A stretch of DNA of 64,000 nucleotides from an uncultured Eubacteriales bacterium (GCA_934456365.1 CAKSHC010000008.1:1-64000); one strand, 5' to 3'; shown: positions 42,033 to 60,323, counted from the stretch's first letter. A program made the numbers and translations. Notes: a model not told the origin generated them from the sequence alone.

Positions 42033-42065
42033 AAATCCCATCCGAGAAATCGGATGGGATTTTTT
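42033..42065 (+). terminator. Terminator of the mdh-to-transporter cluster
   Basis: AAATCCCATCCGA/TCGGATGGGATTT with a GAAA tetraloop and T-run. Confidence 0.95.
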
Positions 42066-42076
42066 GACGAACGAAA

Positions 42077-42109
42077 AAAAGTTTTGTCAAGCTCCTTGAC
42101 AAAACTTTT
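42077..42109 (+). repeat. 15-bp inverted repeat around the rpoB -35 element
   Basis: AAAAGTTTTGTCAAG (42077-42091), CTC, CTTGACAAAACTTTT (42095-42109). The right arm contains TTGACA of the rpoB promoter. It could be an operator or, read as RNA, a weak upstream hairpin. Confidence 0.65.
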
Positions 42110-42124
42110 CCATGGCGGTATAAT
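42096..42124 (+). promoter_or_regulatory. Consensus promoter of rpoBC
   Basis: TTGACA, 17-bp spacer, TATAAT, both exact. A second TATAAT lies at 42138-42143 without a -35. The leader to rpoB is about 135 nt with no structure I recognise. Confidence 0.9.
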
Positions 42125-42268
42125 GCTAAATTGATATTATAATGCCTATTGTACGCAATGTTTCACCTTATTGTGGATTATAGCACAGTATCAGGAGACG
42201 GTCAAGAGGAAATAGGTGTGGTATATCAAACGCTTTTCACAAAAAAGAAGTAGGAGTGATTGCTTGTT

Positions 42269-45973
<3,705 letters not shown>

Positions 45974-45987
45974 AGGGAGTGGATTGC

Positions 45988-49547
<3,560 letters not shown>

Positions 49548-49551
<4 letters not shown>

Positions 49552-49576
49552 CTTTACGCGGGGAAAACGGTATAAT
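49548..49576 (+). promoter_or_regulatory. Promoter of the L7Ae-rpsL-rpsG-fusA-tuf unit
   Basis: TTGACT (overlapping the rpoC stop), 17-bp spacer, TATAAT. Confidence 0.85.
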
Positions 49577-49606
49577 ATACTGCGTACGCGACTGGAGTGA
49601 AATCCC

Positions 49607-49855
49607 ATGCTGCTCGATCGATTTGATCCCCATTCCGTTGTGATCGGCCGGAAGCAAACGCTGCGGGCCGTGCGCGCCGGAGAGGCAAAGGAGGTCTTTC
49701 TGGCCTCCGATGCAGCGCCTGTCTTGCGGGCGGAAATCGAGTCTGCCTGTCGGGAAAAAAGGGTTTCGCTGCATTTCGTCGATTCCATGATTCAGCTCGG
49801 TCATGCCGTGGGGATCGAGGTCGGCGCCAGCGCGTGCGCAGTCATCCGCACTTAA
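49607..49855 (+). CDS. Ribosomal L7Ae-family protein (YbxF-like)
   Basis: 82 residues of the L7Ae/L30e/YbxF family, which bind kink-turn RNA. IGRKQTLRAVRAGEAKEVFLASDA and the C-terminal LGHAVGIEVGASACAVI are typical. It sits in the usual Firmicute position between rpoC and rpsL. Its role at the ribosome is accessory. GGAGTG precedes the ATG. Confidence 0.9.
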   Translation: MLLDRFDPHSVVIGRKQTLRAVRAGEAKEVFLASDAAPVLRAEIESACREKRVSLHFVDSMIQLGHAVGIEVGASACAVIRT

Positions 49856-49901
49856 ATTTATTTTTCATAGATTTAAGAATTTTCAGGTAAGGAGGTGCCA
49901 T

Positions 49902-50318
49902 ATGCCAACTTTCAACCAGCTCGTCAAAACGGGAAGGCAGGTGTCCGTCAAGAAGTCGGTCGCTCCGGCTCTTTTGAAGGGTATGAACACGCTCAAGCAG
50001 AAACCCACCAAGCAGTGCTCCCCCCAGAAGAGAGGCGTCTGCACTGGCGTCAAGACCACGACCCCGAAAAAGCCGAACTCCGCGCTTCGTAAGATCGCCA
50101 GAGTGCGTCTGACCAACGGGATCGAAGTCACCAGCTACATTCCCGGCATCGGCCACAACCTTCAGGAGCACAGCGTTGTCCTGATCCGTGGCGGAAGGGT
50201 GAGAGATCTTCCGGGTGTCCGTTACCACATCATCCGCGGTACTCTCGATACCCAGGGCGTTGCCAACCGTCTCCAGGGCCGTTCCAAGTACGGTGCAAAG
50301 CGTCCGAAGAAGAAGTAA
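49902..50318 (+). CDS. rpsL: 30S ribosomal protein S12
   Basis: 138 residues, with the usual MPTFNQLV start. S12 lies at the decoding centre. The streptomycin-linked regions TTTPKKPNSALRK and GRVRDLPGVRYH carry the wild-type Lys residues. GGAGGTG lies 7 nt before the ATG. It opens the classic str operon. Confidence 0.98.
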   Translation: MPTFNQLVKTGRQVSVKKSVAPALLKGMNTLKQKPTKQCSPQKRGVCTGVKTTTPKKPNSALRKIARVRLTNGIEVTSYIPGIGHNLQEHSVVLIRGGRVRDLPGVRYHIIRGTLDTQGVANRLQGRSKYGAKRPKKK

Positions 50319-50447
50319 TTCGTAGGCAGCAAAACAGAACGTGCTTTGTTCGCTTTTTATCATAATAGAAAGCCGCTTCAAAGCACAAACGGAAGAGCAA
50401 TCTTTCGAGTACCTATGAGAGCATTTTATGTGAAGGAGGGAAGAAAC

Positions 50448-50918
50448 GTGCCAAGAAGAGGTTTAGTTTCCAAAAGAGACGTCCTGCCCGATCCTGTGTA
50501 CAACAGCAAGCTTGTCACCCGTCTGATCAACAGCGTGATGTACGATGGCAAGAAAGGCGTTGCCCAGAAGATCGTATATGACGCCTTTGAGATCGTCGGC
50601 GAGAAAACCGGCGAAAATCCGCTCCAGGGCTTTGAAAAGGCCATGGAAAATATCATGCCCGTCCTGGAAGTCAAGTCCCGGCGCGTCGGCGGCGCGACCT
50701 ATCAGGTCCCGATGGAAGTCCGTCCGGAGCGTCGCCAGACTCTCGGTCTGCGCTGGCTGACCACCTATGCCCGTTCGAGAAGCGAACGCACCATGAAGGA
50801 GCGTCTCGCCAACGAGATCGTCGATGCGATCAACGAGCAGGGCGGCGCTATCAAGAAGAGAGACGACGTCCATAAGATGGCAGAAGCCAATAAGGCCTTT
50901 GCGCATTACCGCTGGTAA
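50448..50918 (+). CDS. rpsG: 30S ribosomal protein S7
   Basis: 156 residues from a GTG start (VPRRG...), the standard length. S7 nucleates assembly of the 30S head. VPRRGLVSKRDVLPDP, SRRVGGATYQVPMEV and the C-terminal MAEANKAFAHYRW match the family. GGAGGG at 50434-50439 selects the GTG at 50448; the longer in-frame ORF begins in the intergenic region. Confidence 0.98.
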   Translation: MPRRGLVSKRDVLPDPVYNSKLVTRLINSVMYDGKKGVAQKIVYDAFEIVGEKTGENPLQGFEKAMENIMPVLEVKSRRVGGATYQVPMEVRPERRQTLGLRWLTTYARSRSERTMKERLANEIVDAINEQGGAIKKRDDVHKMAEANKAFAHYRW

Positions 50919-50952
50919 TTCCCAAGGCTACGCAAAGGAAGAGGAGGCTACT

Positions 50953-53037
<2,085 letters not shown>

Positions 53038-53097
53038 ACGTTCGTTATTGTCCGACCAAATAAACCAATTTTCACCGTAAAGAAAGGGGAAACAACA

Positions 53098-54300
53098 ATG
53101 GCAAAGGCAAAATTCGAAAGATCCAAGCCGCATGTAAATATCGGCACCATTGGTCACGTTGACCACGGCAAGACCACCCTTACCGCTGCGATCACCAAGG
53201 TCCTTTCCTTCAAGGGCCACGCTCAGTTCGAAGCTTACGATATGATCGATAAGGCTCCCGAAGAGCGCGAGCGCGGCATTACCATCAACACCGCCCACGT
53301 GGAGTATGAAACCGACAAGCGTCACTACGCTCACGTCGACTGCCCGGGCCACGCCGACTACGTGAAGAACATGATCACCGGCGCTGCTCAGATGGACGGC
53401 GCGATCCTTGTGGTTTCCGCTGCCGACGGCCCGATGCCCCAGACCCGCGAGCACATCCTGCTTGCCCGTCAGGTTGGCGTGCCCTCCATCGTCGTCTTCA
53501 TGAACAAGACCGACCAGGTCGACGATCCCGAGCTGCTTGACCTCGTTGAGATGGAGATCCGTGACCTCCTCTCCTCCTACGACTTCCCCGGCGACGATAT
53601 CCCCATCATCCGTGGCTCCGCCCTCAAGGCTCTGGAGTGCACCTCCACCTCGGTTGACGATCCTGCCTATGCTCCGATCCTTGAGCTGATGGATGCTGTT
53701 GATGCGTATATCCCCACCCCGGATCGCAAGGCGGATCAGCCCTTCCTGATGCCTGTTGAAGACGTGTTCACCATCACCGGCCGCGGCACCGTCGCCACCG
53801 GCAGAGTTGAGCGCGGCCAGCTCAAGCCGGGCGATGAAGTGGAAATCGTCGGCCTGACCGATGAGATCAAGAAGACCGTTGTCACCTCCATGGAAATGTT
53901 CCATAAGACCCTCGACTACGTCGAGGCCGGCGACAACGCGGGCTGCCTGCTCCGCGGTGTGGACCGCAAGGGCATCGAGCGCGGCCAGGTTCTGGCCAAG
54001 CCGGGCACCATTAAGCCCCACACCAAGTTTAAGGGTAATGTCTACGTTCTGACCAAGGACGAAGGCGGCCGTCATACCCCGTTCTTCGACAACTATCGTC
54101 CTCAGTTCTATTTCAGAACAACCGACGTGACCGGCATCATCAAGCTTCCTGAAGGCGTGTCCATGGCCCAGGGCGGCGATAATGTTGAGCTCGATGTCGA
54201 ACTCATCAGCCCGATCGCGATCGAAGTTGGCCTCCGCTTCGCTATCCGCGAAGGCGGCCGTACCGTTGGTTCCGGTGTTGTCACCGCCATCAATGGCTAA
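53098..54300 (+). CDS. tuf: Elongation factor Tu
   Basis: 400 residues. It delivers aminoacyl-tRNA to the ribosome. GHVDHGKTTLT (19-29), DCPGHADY, NKTD and domains II and III (GRGTVATGRVERG; TTDVTGIIKLPEG) are complete. AAAGGGG precedes the ATG. It closes the str operon, followed by a hairpin without a clear T-run. Confidence 0.98.
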   Translation: MAKAKFERSKPHVNIGTIGHVDHGKTTLTAAITKVLSFKGHAQFEAYDMIDKAPEERERGITINTAHVEYETDKRHYAHVDCPGHADYVKNMITGAAQMDGAILVVSAADGPMPQTREHILLARQVGVPSIVVFMNKTDQVDDPELLDLVEMEIRDLLSSYDFPGDDIPIIRGSALKALECTSTSVDDPAYAPILELMDAVDAYIPTPDRKADQPFLMPVEDVFTITGRGTVATGRVERGQLKPGDEVEIVGLTDEIKKTVVTSMEMFHKTLDYVEAGDNAGCLLRGVDRKGIERGQVLAKPGTIKPHTKFKGNVYVLTKDEGGRHTPFFDNYRPQFYFRTTDVTGIIKLPEGVSMAQGGDNVELDVELISPIAIEVGLRFAIREGGRTVGSGVVTAING

Positions 54301-54314
54301 TTGACCGAAAAATT

Positions 54315-54340
54315 GGCGGCTGCGGGAAACCGCAGCCGCC
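54315..54340 (+). terminator. Stem-loop after tuf
   Basis: GGCGGCTGCGG/CCGCAGCCGCC with a GAAA loop; stable, but the T-run is poor. Confidence 0.6.
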
Positions 54341-54379
54341 ATCATCCTAAAATTTCATCGAAATATACATTTTGTAAAG

Positions 54380-54483
54380 TCTTCGGGGCGGGGTGCGATT
54401 CCCCACCGGCAGTATAGTCTGCAAGCCTTAGGGCACGATCCGGTGCGATTCCGGAACCGACGGTATAGTCCGGATGGAAGAAG
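54380..54483 (+). ncRNA. FMN riboswitch (RFN element)
   Basis: Contains the conserved RFN blocks GGGGCGGGGTGCGATTCCCC, ACCGGCAGTATAGTC, CCGGTGCGATTCCGG, ACCGACGGTATAGTCCGGATGG and the closing P1 pairing of TCTTC with GAAGA. It binds FMN and should lower expression of the riboflavin transporter gene when FMN is plentiful. Confidence 0.97.
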
Positions 54484-54488
54484 ATTTC

Positions 54489-54517
54489 CCGCGGGCTTTT
54501 GCCGGCGGATTTTTTTT
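54489..54517 (+). terminator. Expression-platform terminator of the FMN riboswitch
   Basis: CCGCGGGC/GCCGGCGG stem with a TTTT loop and one mismatch, followed by ATTTTTTTT. It lies between the aptamer and ribU. Confidence 0.8.
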
Positions 54518-54539
54518 CGCCGGGAAAGGAGCCTTTTTT

Positions 54540-55127
54540 ATGAACAAGAAAACTGTTTTGCAGAAAACTGTGCTGGCCGGCCTGTTTACCGCTCTTTCCC
54601 TCGTTCTGATCGCTCTGATCCGTATTCCCATCATCCCGGCCGCTCCCTGGCTGGTGCTCGATGGGGGAGATATTCCCGTCCTGTTGGCCGGGTTTCTGCT
54701 GGGCCCCTGGTGGGGGCTTGCTGTGAATGTTGCTTCTTCCCTGATTCAGGGATTCGCTTTTTCCTCCGACGGGATCGTCGGCGCTGCCATGCATATCCTC
54801 TCGACCGGTCTTTTTGTCGTCCTCTCCGGCGCGCTTTATCGTCGGTTCCACACCTTTCGCGGCGCCCTGCTGGGGCTTCTGGTGGGGGCTGTCTCCTTTA
54901 TTGCCGTGATTTTACCGGTCAACGTGTTGATTACTCCGGCCTTCTACGGAATGCCGACCCAGGCCGTGGTCGACCTGATCCTCCCGGCGCTCCTGCCCTT
55001 CAATGCCATCAAGGCGGGGGCAAACACCGCCCTTGTTCTGCTGCTCTATAAGCCGATCAGCCGGGCTGTAAAATCCATCCGATGGCTTCAAAAAGGCGTT
55101 GACAAAAATCAACCGGATCGTGTATAA
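54540..55127 (+). CDS. ribU: Riboflavin ECF transporter S component
   Basis: 195 residues with six hydrophobic segments. RibU binds riboflavin and works with the shared EcfAA'T energising module, which is not in this window. The LTALSLVLIALIRIPIIP start, WLVLDGGDIPVLLAGFLLGP and the Ala/Gly helices match the family, and the FMN riboswitch directly upstream makes the substrate assignment firm. AAAGGAG is 8 nt before the ATG at 54540. The metK promoter overlaps its 3' end. Confidence 0.95.
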   Translation: MNKKTVLQKTVLAGLFTALSLVLIALIRIPIIPAAPWLVLDGGDIPVLLAGFLLGPWWGLAVNVASSLIQGFAFSSDGIVGAAMHILSTGLFVVLSGALYRRFHTFRGALLGLLVGAVSFIAVILPVNVLITPAFYGMPTQAVVDLILPALLPFNAIKAGANTALVLLLYKPISRAVKSIRWLQKGVDKNQPDRV

Positions 55128-55128
55128 T
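55099..55128 (+). promoter_or_regulatory. Promoter of the SAM riboswitch-metK unit
   Basis: TTGACA, 18-bp spacer, TATAAT, overlapping the end of ribU. Confidence 0.85.
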
Positions 55129-55151
55129 ATCTCTATCAATTGAATATTGCT

Positions 55152-55242
55152 TATCAAGAGCGGCGGAGGGACAGGCCCGATGAAGCCCGGCAACCTGCAT
55201 TTGTAAGGTGCCAAATCCTGCGGAAAATCCGAAAGATGAGTC
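55152..55242 (+). ncRNA. SAM-I riboswitch (S-box)
   Basis: S-box blocks in order: TTATCAAGAGCGGCGGAGGGA, CAGGCCCGATGAAGCCCGGCAACC, AAGGTGCCAAATCCTGCGG and GAAAGATGAG. SAM binding should favour the downstream terminator and shut off metK. Confidence 0.97.
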
Positions 55243-55247
55243 GTTTG

Positions 55248-55277
55248 AGCGCGCCCATCCCGGGCGCGCTTTTTTTG
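55248..55277 (+). terminator. SAM riboswitch terminator
   Basis: AGCGCGCCC/GGGCGCGCT 9-bp stem and seven T. Confidence 0.93.
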
Positions 55278-55297
55278 AAAGAAAAGGAGTTTTTTAT

Positions 55298-56467
55298 ATG
55301 AGTGAGTATCTGTTTACCTCCGAATCGGTCACGGAGGGCCATCCCGACAAGGTTTGCGACCGCATTTCCGATTCCATTCTCGACGCCCTGCTTTCCCGGG
55401 ACGAGACCTCCCGCGTTGCCTGCGAAACGGCCTGCTCCACCGGCCTTGTGCTGGTGATGGGTGAGATCACCACCCGCGCCTATGTGGATATCCCGCGTAT
55501 TGTCCGCCAGGCCATCCGCGACGTGGGCTACACCTCGAGCGATAGCGGGTTCGACGCCGATACCTGCGGGATTCTCACCTCGATTGACGAGCAGTCGCCC
55601 GATATTGCGCTGGGAGTGGATCGCTCGCTCGAGGCCAAGGAATCCGGCACGCTCGACGTCGGCGCCGGCGACCAGGGCATGATGTTTGGCTATGCCTGCA
55701 ACGAAACCGCCGAAAGAATGCCCATGCCCATCGCCTATGCCCATAAGCTCGCCCGCCGCCTCGCCGAAGTGCGCAAAAACGGCGCGCTGCCCTTCCTGCG
55801 CCCCGATGGGAAAACGCAGGTCACGGTGCGCTATGAGGACGGAAAGCCCATCGACATCGAAACGATCGTCGTTTCCGCGCAGCATAGCCCCGAGGTTTCC
55901 CTCGAAACGATCCGCGAGGCGGTGATCGAGGAAGTGATCCGGAAAACGGTTCCTGAAGCCCTGCTGCAGAACACCCGCTTCCTCGTCAACCCGACCGGGC
56001 GCTTTGTGGTCGGCGGCCCCTGCGGCGATTCCGGGCTGACCGGCCGGAAGATCATCGTCGATACCTATGGCGGAATGGGCCGCCACGGCGGCGGCGCCTT
56101 CTCCGGGAAGGACGCCACGAAGGTCGACCGCACGGCGGCTTATGCCGCCCGTTGGGTCGCGAAAAACATCGTCGCCGCCGGCCTTGCCGAGCGCTGCGAG
56201 GTTCAGCTGGCCTACGCCATCGGCGTGGCGCATCCTGTATCGATCAATGTCAATACGTTTGGAACCGGCGAGGTTCATGAGGATGTCCTTTGCCGGGCGG
56301 TGGAGAAGGTGTTCGACCTTCGCCCCGCCGCGCTGATCCGGGATCTCGGCCTGCGCCGCCCCATCTTCACTCCGCTTTCCGCCTATGGGCACATGGGAAG
56401 AGAGGAATTGGGCGTTGCCTGGGAACAGACCGACCGGGTGGAGGCTCTTTTGTCCGAAATCCGGTAA
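55298..56467 (+). CDS. metK: S-adenosylmethionine synthetase
   Basis: 389 residues. It makes SAM from methionine and ATP. The N-terminal FTSESVTEGHPDKVCDRISDSILD, GAGDQGMMFGYA and the P-loop-like GGAFSGKDATKVDRTAAY are all present, and length is standard. AAAAGGAG lies before the ATG. It is under direct feedback by the upstream SAM riboswitch. Confidence 0.98.
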   Translation: MSEYLFTSESVTEGHPDKVCDRISDSILDALLSRDETSRVACETACSTGLVLVMGEITTRAYVDIPRIVRQAIRDVGYTSSDSGFDADTCGILTSIDEQSPDIALGVDRSLEAKESGTLDVGAGDQGMMFGYACNETAERMPMPIAYAHKLARRLAEVRKNGALPFLRPDGKTQVTVRYEDGKPIDIETIVVSAQHSPEVSLETIREAVIEEVIRKTVPEALLQNTRFLVNPTGRFVVGGPCGDSGLTGRKIIVDTYGGMGRHGGGAFSGKDATKVDRTAAYAARWVAKNIVAAGLAERCEVQLAYAIGVAHPVSINVNTFGTGEVHEDVLCRAVEKVFDLRPAALIRDLGLRRPIFTPLSAYGHMGREELGVAWEQTDRVEALLSEIR

Positions 56468-56509
56468 AAAAATTCGCCTCTCTGCATAGGATGAAGAGAG
56501 GTGAATGCA

Positions 56510-56833
56510 ATGGATCGGATTGGAATCGTGTTGTTGGCGCTCTTTGCCGCCGTCGGCCTGGCAAGTTTGCTGCAGGCCCTCTGGCGCGCGCTGGTGGTGG
56601 GGCGTGAGGAAGGCATCCGCGAAATGGAGCTGCGGCTCACCCTTTCGGGGCAGAGCCCAACCCTCCCGTTCTGCATCCGGGATCTTTCGGAGGCCCTTTG
56701 CCGAAAAGGCGATTGCGTCCGCATCACCGTGATCGACGCGGGCCTCGCCCCCGAATTGGCCGACGACCTGCTTCTGGATTTTCCCACCATACGTTTGGAG
56801 AAAAAGTATGAACGAGGAACAAACGATCGTTGA
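56510..56833 (+). CDS. Small single-pass membrane protein, unknown function
   Basis: 107 residues. An N-terminal membrane helix (about 4-24, IGIVLLALFAAVGLASLLQAL) precedes a soluble domain with RLTLSGQSPTLPFCIRDLSEALCRKGDCVRIT, which I do not recognise. AGAGGTG sits 6 nt before the ATG at 56510; a GTG at 56501 is less well placed. Its end overlaps the start of recD2 by 26 bp, suggesting coupled translation. Confidence 0.65.
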   Translation: MDRIGIVLLALFAAVGLASLLQALWRALVVGREEGIREMELRLTLSGQSPTLPFCIRDLSEALCRKGDCVRITVIDAGLAPELADDLLLDFPTIRLEKKYERGTNDR

Positions 56834-59024
56834 AGGATCGGTCGAACATATCATCTACCGTAATGCGAGCACGGGCTACGCCGTTTTTGAGCTCCGCACC
56901 GAGGACGAGGAGCTGACTCTGGTCGGCTCCTTTCCCGTTCTCAGCCCCGGCGAGCGCATCCGCGCCACCGGCCGGTTTGTGGACCACCCCACCTATGGCC
57001 GCCAGTTTTCAGTGGATCGCTACGAAAAAGAGCGCCCCACCACCCTCGACGCCATCCGGGCCTATCTCGCCGGGGGAGCGGTGCGCGGCGTCGGCCCCAA
57101 GACGGCCGACGCGCTGATCGCCCTTTTCGGCGAGCGCACGCTGGAAATCATCGAATCCTCCCCCGAGCAGCTGGAGCGCGTGCGCGGGATCACGAGGAAA
57201 AAGGCCCTCGCCATTTCGGAAAACTTCCGCGAGCAGTTCGGCATCCGCCGGGTCATGCTCTTTTTGCAGCAATACGGCATCCACGGCGCCGCCGCGCTCT
57301 CGGTGTGGCGCGCCTGGGGCGGCGCGGCGGAGGAGGTGATCCGCCGCAATCCCTACGCTCTTTGCGAGTGTGTGGACGGGATCCGCTTCTCGGACGCCGA
57401 CCGGCTGGCCGATCAGCTCGGATTCGATCGGGAAAGCCCCTTCCGCATTTCCTCCGCCGTGAAATATATCCTGCTTTGTAATGCCTACCAGGCCGGACAC
57501 ACCTTCCTGCCCCATGCCGACCTCGTTTCCATGACCGCGCGCCTGACAGATATCGATCTCGATCGAATTGAGGACAGGCTCTCGGAAATGGAAGAGGATG
57601 GGCAGCTGGTCGAGCGCCCCGTGGGCAACAAGCAGGCCGTTTACCTGGATCGCTATTACGAGGCCGAATCGGCCTGCGCGCGCCGCCTGGTCGAGCTCAA
57701 CCGGCAGGTCCGGGTTTTCACCGAATACAACGAGCGCCTCCTTTCCCGCATCGAGCAGGAGCTCCACCTTTCCTTCCATGCCCAGCAGATCCGCGCCATC
57801 GCGGCGGCCGCCGCCTCGGGGGTGATGGTGCTCACCGGCGGGCCCGGCACCGGAAAAACAACGGCGCTCAACGGGATCATCGCCCTTTATAAGCATCTCG
57901 GGCTGCGCTTTGCGCTGGCCGCGCCCACGGGCCGCGCCGCCAAGCGCATTTCCGAGGTCACCGGGGAAGAGGCCAAAACCATCCACCGCCTTTTGGAAAT
58001 GCAGATCGGCGAGGCCGGAAGGCTGACCTGCGGCCGCCATGAAAACAATCCCCTCGAGGTCGACGCCGTTGTGCTCGACGAATCGTCGATGATCGATATT
58101 GATCTGCTGGCCTCTTTTCTGCGCGCCGTGCCGCACGGCTGCCGCCTCGTTTTCGTGGGCGACGCCGACCAGCTCCCCGCCGTCGGGCCGGGGAATGTCC
58201 TCGGGGATCTGATCGCATCGAATGTGGTCGAAACGATTGCGCTCGATCATGTGTTCCGCCAGGCGGAGGACTCGCTGATTATCCGCAATGCCCATGGCAT
58301 CCTGCGCGGCGAGCCGCTGATTTTAGCGGGGGAGAAGCGCGATGTGTTTTTCCTGCCGTCTACCGGGCCGGGCAGCGCCGCGCTCATCACCGACCTTGCT
58401 ACCCGCCGCCTGCCCAAAACCTACGGCTTCGATCCTCTGACCGATATCCAGGTCATCGCCCTTTCCAAGGTGGGGGGCTGCGGCACCGGCGAGCTCAACG
58501 GCGCTCTGCGCGCCGCCCTCAATCCGCCCGCCCCGGATAAAAAGGAAAGGGGAGGCCCCGCCGGAATCTTCCGCGAGGGCGATAAGGTCATGCAGATCCG
58601 CAACAACTACGATATCACCTACACCCTCCCCTCGGGAGAGCCGGGCGCAGGGATCTACAACGGCGATATCGGGGTCATCCTGCAGATCGACCCGGCTGCC
58701 GAGTGTATGAAGATCCGGTTCGATGACCGCACCGCCACCTATCCCTTTTCCTGCCTCGATCAGCTCAGCTTTGCCTATGCCATGACCGTCCATAAAAGCC
58801 AGGGCAGCGAATTTCCCTGCGTGGTGTTGTCGGCGGTTGATTCTCCGCGCAACCTCCTCTATCGCAATCTGCTCTACACTGCCGTTACCCGCGCCCGCGA
58901 GCTTCTGGTGATCGTGGGCGATCCCAAGCGCATCGACGCCATGATTCAGAACCGGACCAAAACCCGCCGCTTTTCCGGCCTGAAAACTCTTCTTGCCCAG
59001 GCGGATCGGGAGGCGAGCCTGTGA
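56808..59024 (+). CDS. recD2: RecD2-type DNA helicase
   Basis: 738 residues. RecD2 is a 5'-3' superfamily 1B helicase acting in DNA repair without RecBC. The N-terminal OB-like part and helix-hairpin-helix region (AVRGVGPKTADALIALFG; LERVRGITRKKALAI) precede the motor with Walker A TGGPGTGKTT (about 344-352), VVLDESSMID (Walker B), GDADQLPAVGPG and the C-terminal YAMTVHKSQGSEF and TAVTRAREL. The end overlaps the comF start by 4 bp. Confidence 0.95.
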   Translation: MNEEQTIVEGSVEHIIYRNASTGYAVFELRTEDEELTLVGSFPVLSPGERIRATGRFVDHPTYGRQFSVDRYEKERPTTLDAIRAYLAGGAVRGVGPKTADALIALFGERTLEIIESSPEQLERVRGITRKKALAISENFREQFGIRRVMLFLQQYGIHGAAALSVWRAWGGAAEEVIRRNPYALCECVDGIRFSDADRLADQLGFDRESPFRISSAVKYILLCNAYQAGHTFLPHADLVSMTARLTDIDLDRIEDRLSEMEEDGQLVERPVGNKQAVYLDRYYEAESACARRLVELNRQVRVFTEYNERLLSRIEQELHLSFHAQQIRAIAAAAASGVMVLTGGPGTGKTTALNGIIALYKHLGLRFALAAPTGRAAKRISEVTGEEAKTIHRLLEMQIGEAGRLTCGRHENNPLEVDAVVLDESSMIDIDLLASFLRAVPHGCRLVFVGDADQLPAVGPGNVLGDLIASNVVETIALDHVFRQAEDSLIIRNAHGILRGEPLILAGEKRDVFFLPSTGPGSAALITDLATRRLPKTYGFDPLTDIQVIALSKVGGCGTGELNGALRAALNPPAPDKKERGGPAGIFREGDKVMQIRNNYDITYTLPSGEPGAGIYNGDIGVILQIDPAAECMKIRFDDRTATYPFSCLDQLSFAYAMTVHKSQGSEFPCVVLSAVDSPRNLLYRNLLYTAVTRARELLVIVGDPKRIDAMIQNRTKTRRFSGLKTLLAQADREASL

Positions 59025-59686
59025 GCCTTGTCCATTTTCTCGAAACCATCTTCTTTCCCGAACGCTGCCCGCTCTGCGCCCGGCTGGTCGGGGAAGACGA
59101 GGGCCTCTGCCCGGAATGCCGCCGGGAACGTCCGGCCTGTAAGAGCTATCTTCTGCCGCCCAATCCCAACCGGCCGGATCTATTCTGCGTGCGCGCCCCT
59201 TACCTCTATTGCGGCTCGCCGCGCCGGGGCGTGATGGCCCTCAAGTTTTTCCGCCACCGCCCGGCCGCCCGGGTGCTGGCCGAGGCCATCGCCGGGCTGC
59301 CACAGGTTTCCGGGCTCAGCCAGGCCGGTTTCGTGACCTCCGTTCCGCTTTCCCGCGCCCGCCTGCGCCATAGGGGCTATAATCAGAGCGAGCTGATCGC
59401 CCGCCAGTTCGCTCTTCTCAAAGGCCTGCCCTATCGCGAAACGCTGCGAAGGATCGCCGGCGATTCCAAGCAATCGCTTCAGGCGGGAAAGACGAACCGG
59501 GAAAGGAATGTCCGGGCGGCTTTCGAGGCCCTTGAGCCGGTTTCCGGCACGGTCGTTCTGATCGACGACGTGTATACCACGGGCCAAACCATGCGCGCCT
59601 GCGCCCGGGCCCTGCGCCGCGCCGGAGCGCAGCGGGTGATCGGGCTGGCCGCCTGCAGCGCCCGTTTTCGGAAAAAGAAAGCCTGA
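59021..59686 (+). CDS. comF: ComF-family phosphoribosyltransferase-like protein
   Basis: 221 residues. A four-Cys zinc site (CPLCARLVGEDEGLCPEC) is followed by a phosphoribosyltransferase fold with the PRPP motif VVLIDDVYTTGQTM. ComF proteins are linked to DNA uptake in competent bacteria, possibly working with a helicase. Start is a GTG in the GTGA overlap with recD2. Confidence 0.93.
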   Translation: MSLVHFLETIFFPERCPLCARLVGEDEGLCPECRRERPACKSYLLPPNPNRPDLFCVRAPYLYCGSPRRGVMALKFFRHRPAARVLAEAIAGLPQVSGLSQAGFVTSVPLSRARLRHRGYNQSELIARQFALLKGLPYRETLRRIAGDSKQSLQAGKTNRERNVRAAFEALEPVSGTVVLIDDVYTTGQTMRACARALRRAGAQRVIGLAACSARFRKKKA

Positions 59687-59707
59687 AGAATTCTCTTCAG
59701 GCTTTTT
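59678..59707. terminator. Bidirectional terminator between comF and thiN
   Basis: AAAGCCTGAAGA/TCTTCAGGCTTT stem with an ATTC loop, T-run on the plus strand and TTTCTTTTTCC on the minus strand. Confidence 0.85.
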
Positions 59708-59708
59708 C

Positions 59709-60323
59709 TTATAAGATCGACCGCACCACAAGCAGCATCCCGCAGCCTACCGTCAGCACCGCTTCTTTCTCCACCACCCGGTTGCTGACGCCCAAAGGGA
59801 AATCCCCGGTCAGGCAGGCGTTTTGCAGGGGGTATTCCGCGCCGGTCAGCGTGATCCCCTCGGTGCGGGGGAGCAGCGAGAAAAGGGAGAGGGAGGCGCC
59901 TTCCCGAAAGGGGAGGGAGGTTTTTCCCGGCGGAGCCAGAAAGGCTTCGTTGCGCCCGTCCGCCACCCGGGCCCGCGCGCCGCAGGAGTGGGCGAAGAGC
60001 AGGGTCTGCACGGTGGCCACGGTCTGATCCAGCCGTCCGCCCAAGGCCCCCAGGATCAGAAATTCGCGGTAGCCGCGCGCCAGCCCTTCCTTGAGGGCGG
60101 CGATGGTGTCGGTATCGTCCTTGTGGGTAGGGAGGATGCGCCCGTTTCCTTCGAAGGGAACGGAAAGCGAATCGCAGTCGCCGATGAAGTAGTCCGGCGT
60201 GAGGCGGGCCTTTTGCGCCAGCTCCAGCCCGCGGTCGGCCGCCAGCAGAAAATCGGCCGGCTCCGGGCGGTAAACCGCGTTCAGATCTCCCTCAAAATAG
60301 CCGCTCAGAATCACACAGCGCAT
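59709..60323 (-). CDS. thiN: Thiamine diphosphokinase
   Basis: 204 residues. It transfers pyrophosphate from ATP to thiamine, giving thiamine diphosphate. LAADRGLELA, PDYFIGDCDSL, HKDDTDTIAAL and GALGGRLDQT are the family motifs, with Asp residues that bind Mg-ATP. The start at 60323 has GGGAGG 7 nt upstream; longer frames run back through the promoter. A divergent yerC gene lies upstream. Confidence 0.95.
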   Translation of the reverse strand: MRCVILSGYFEGDLNAVYRPEPADFLLAADRGLELAQKARLTPDYFIGDCDSLSVPFEGNGRILPTHKDDTDTIAALKEGLARGYREFLILGALGGRLDQTVATVQTLLFAHSCGARARVADGRNEAFLAPPGKTSLPFREGASLSLFSLLPRTEGITLTGAEYPLQNACLTGDFPLGVSNRVVEKEAVLTVGCGMLLVVRSIL

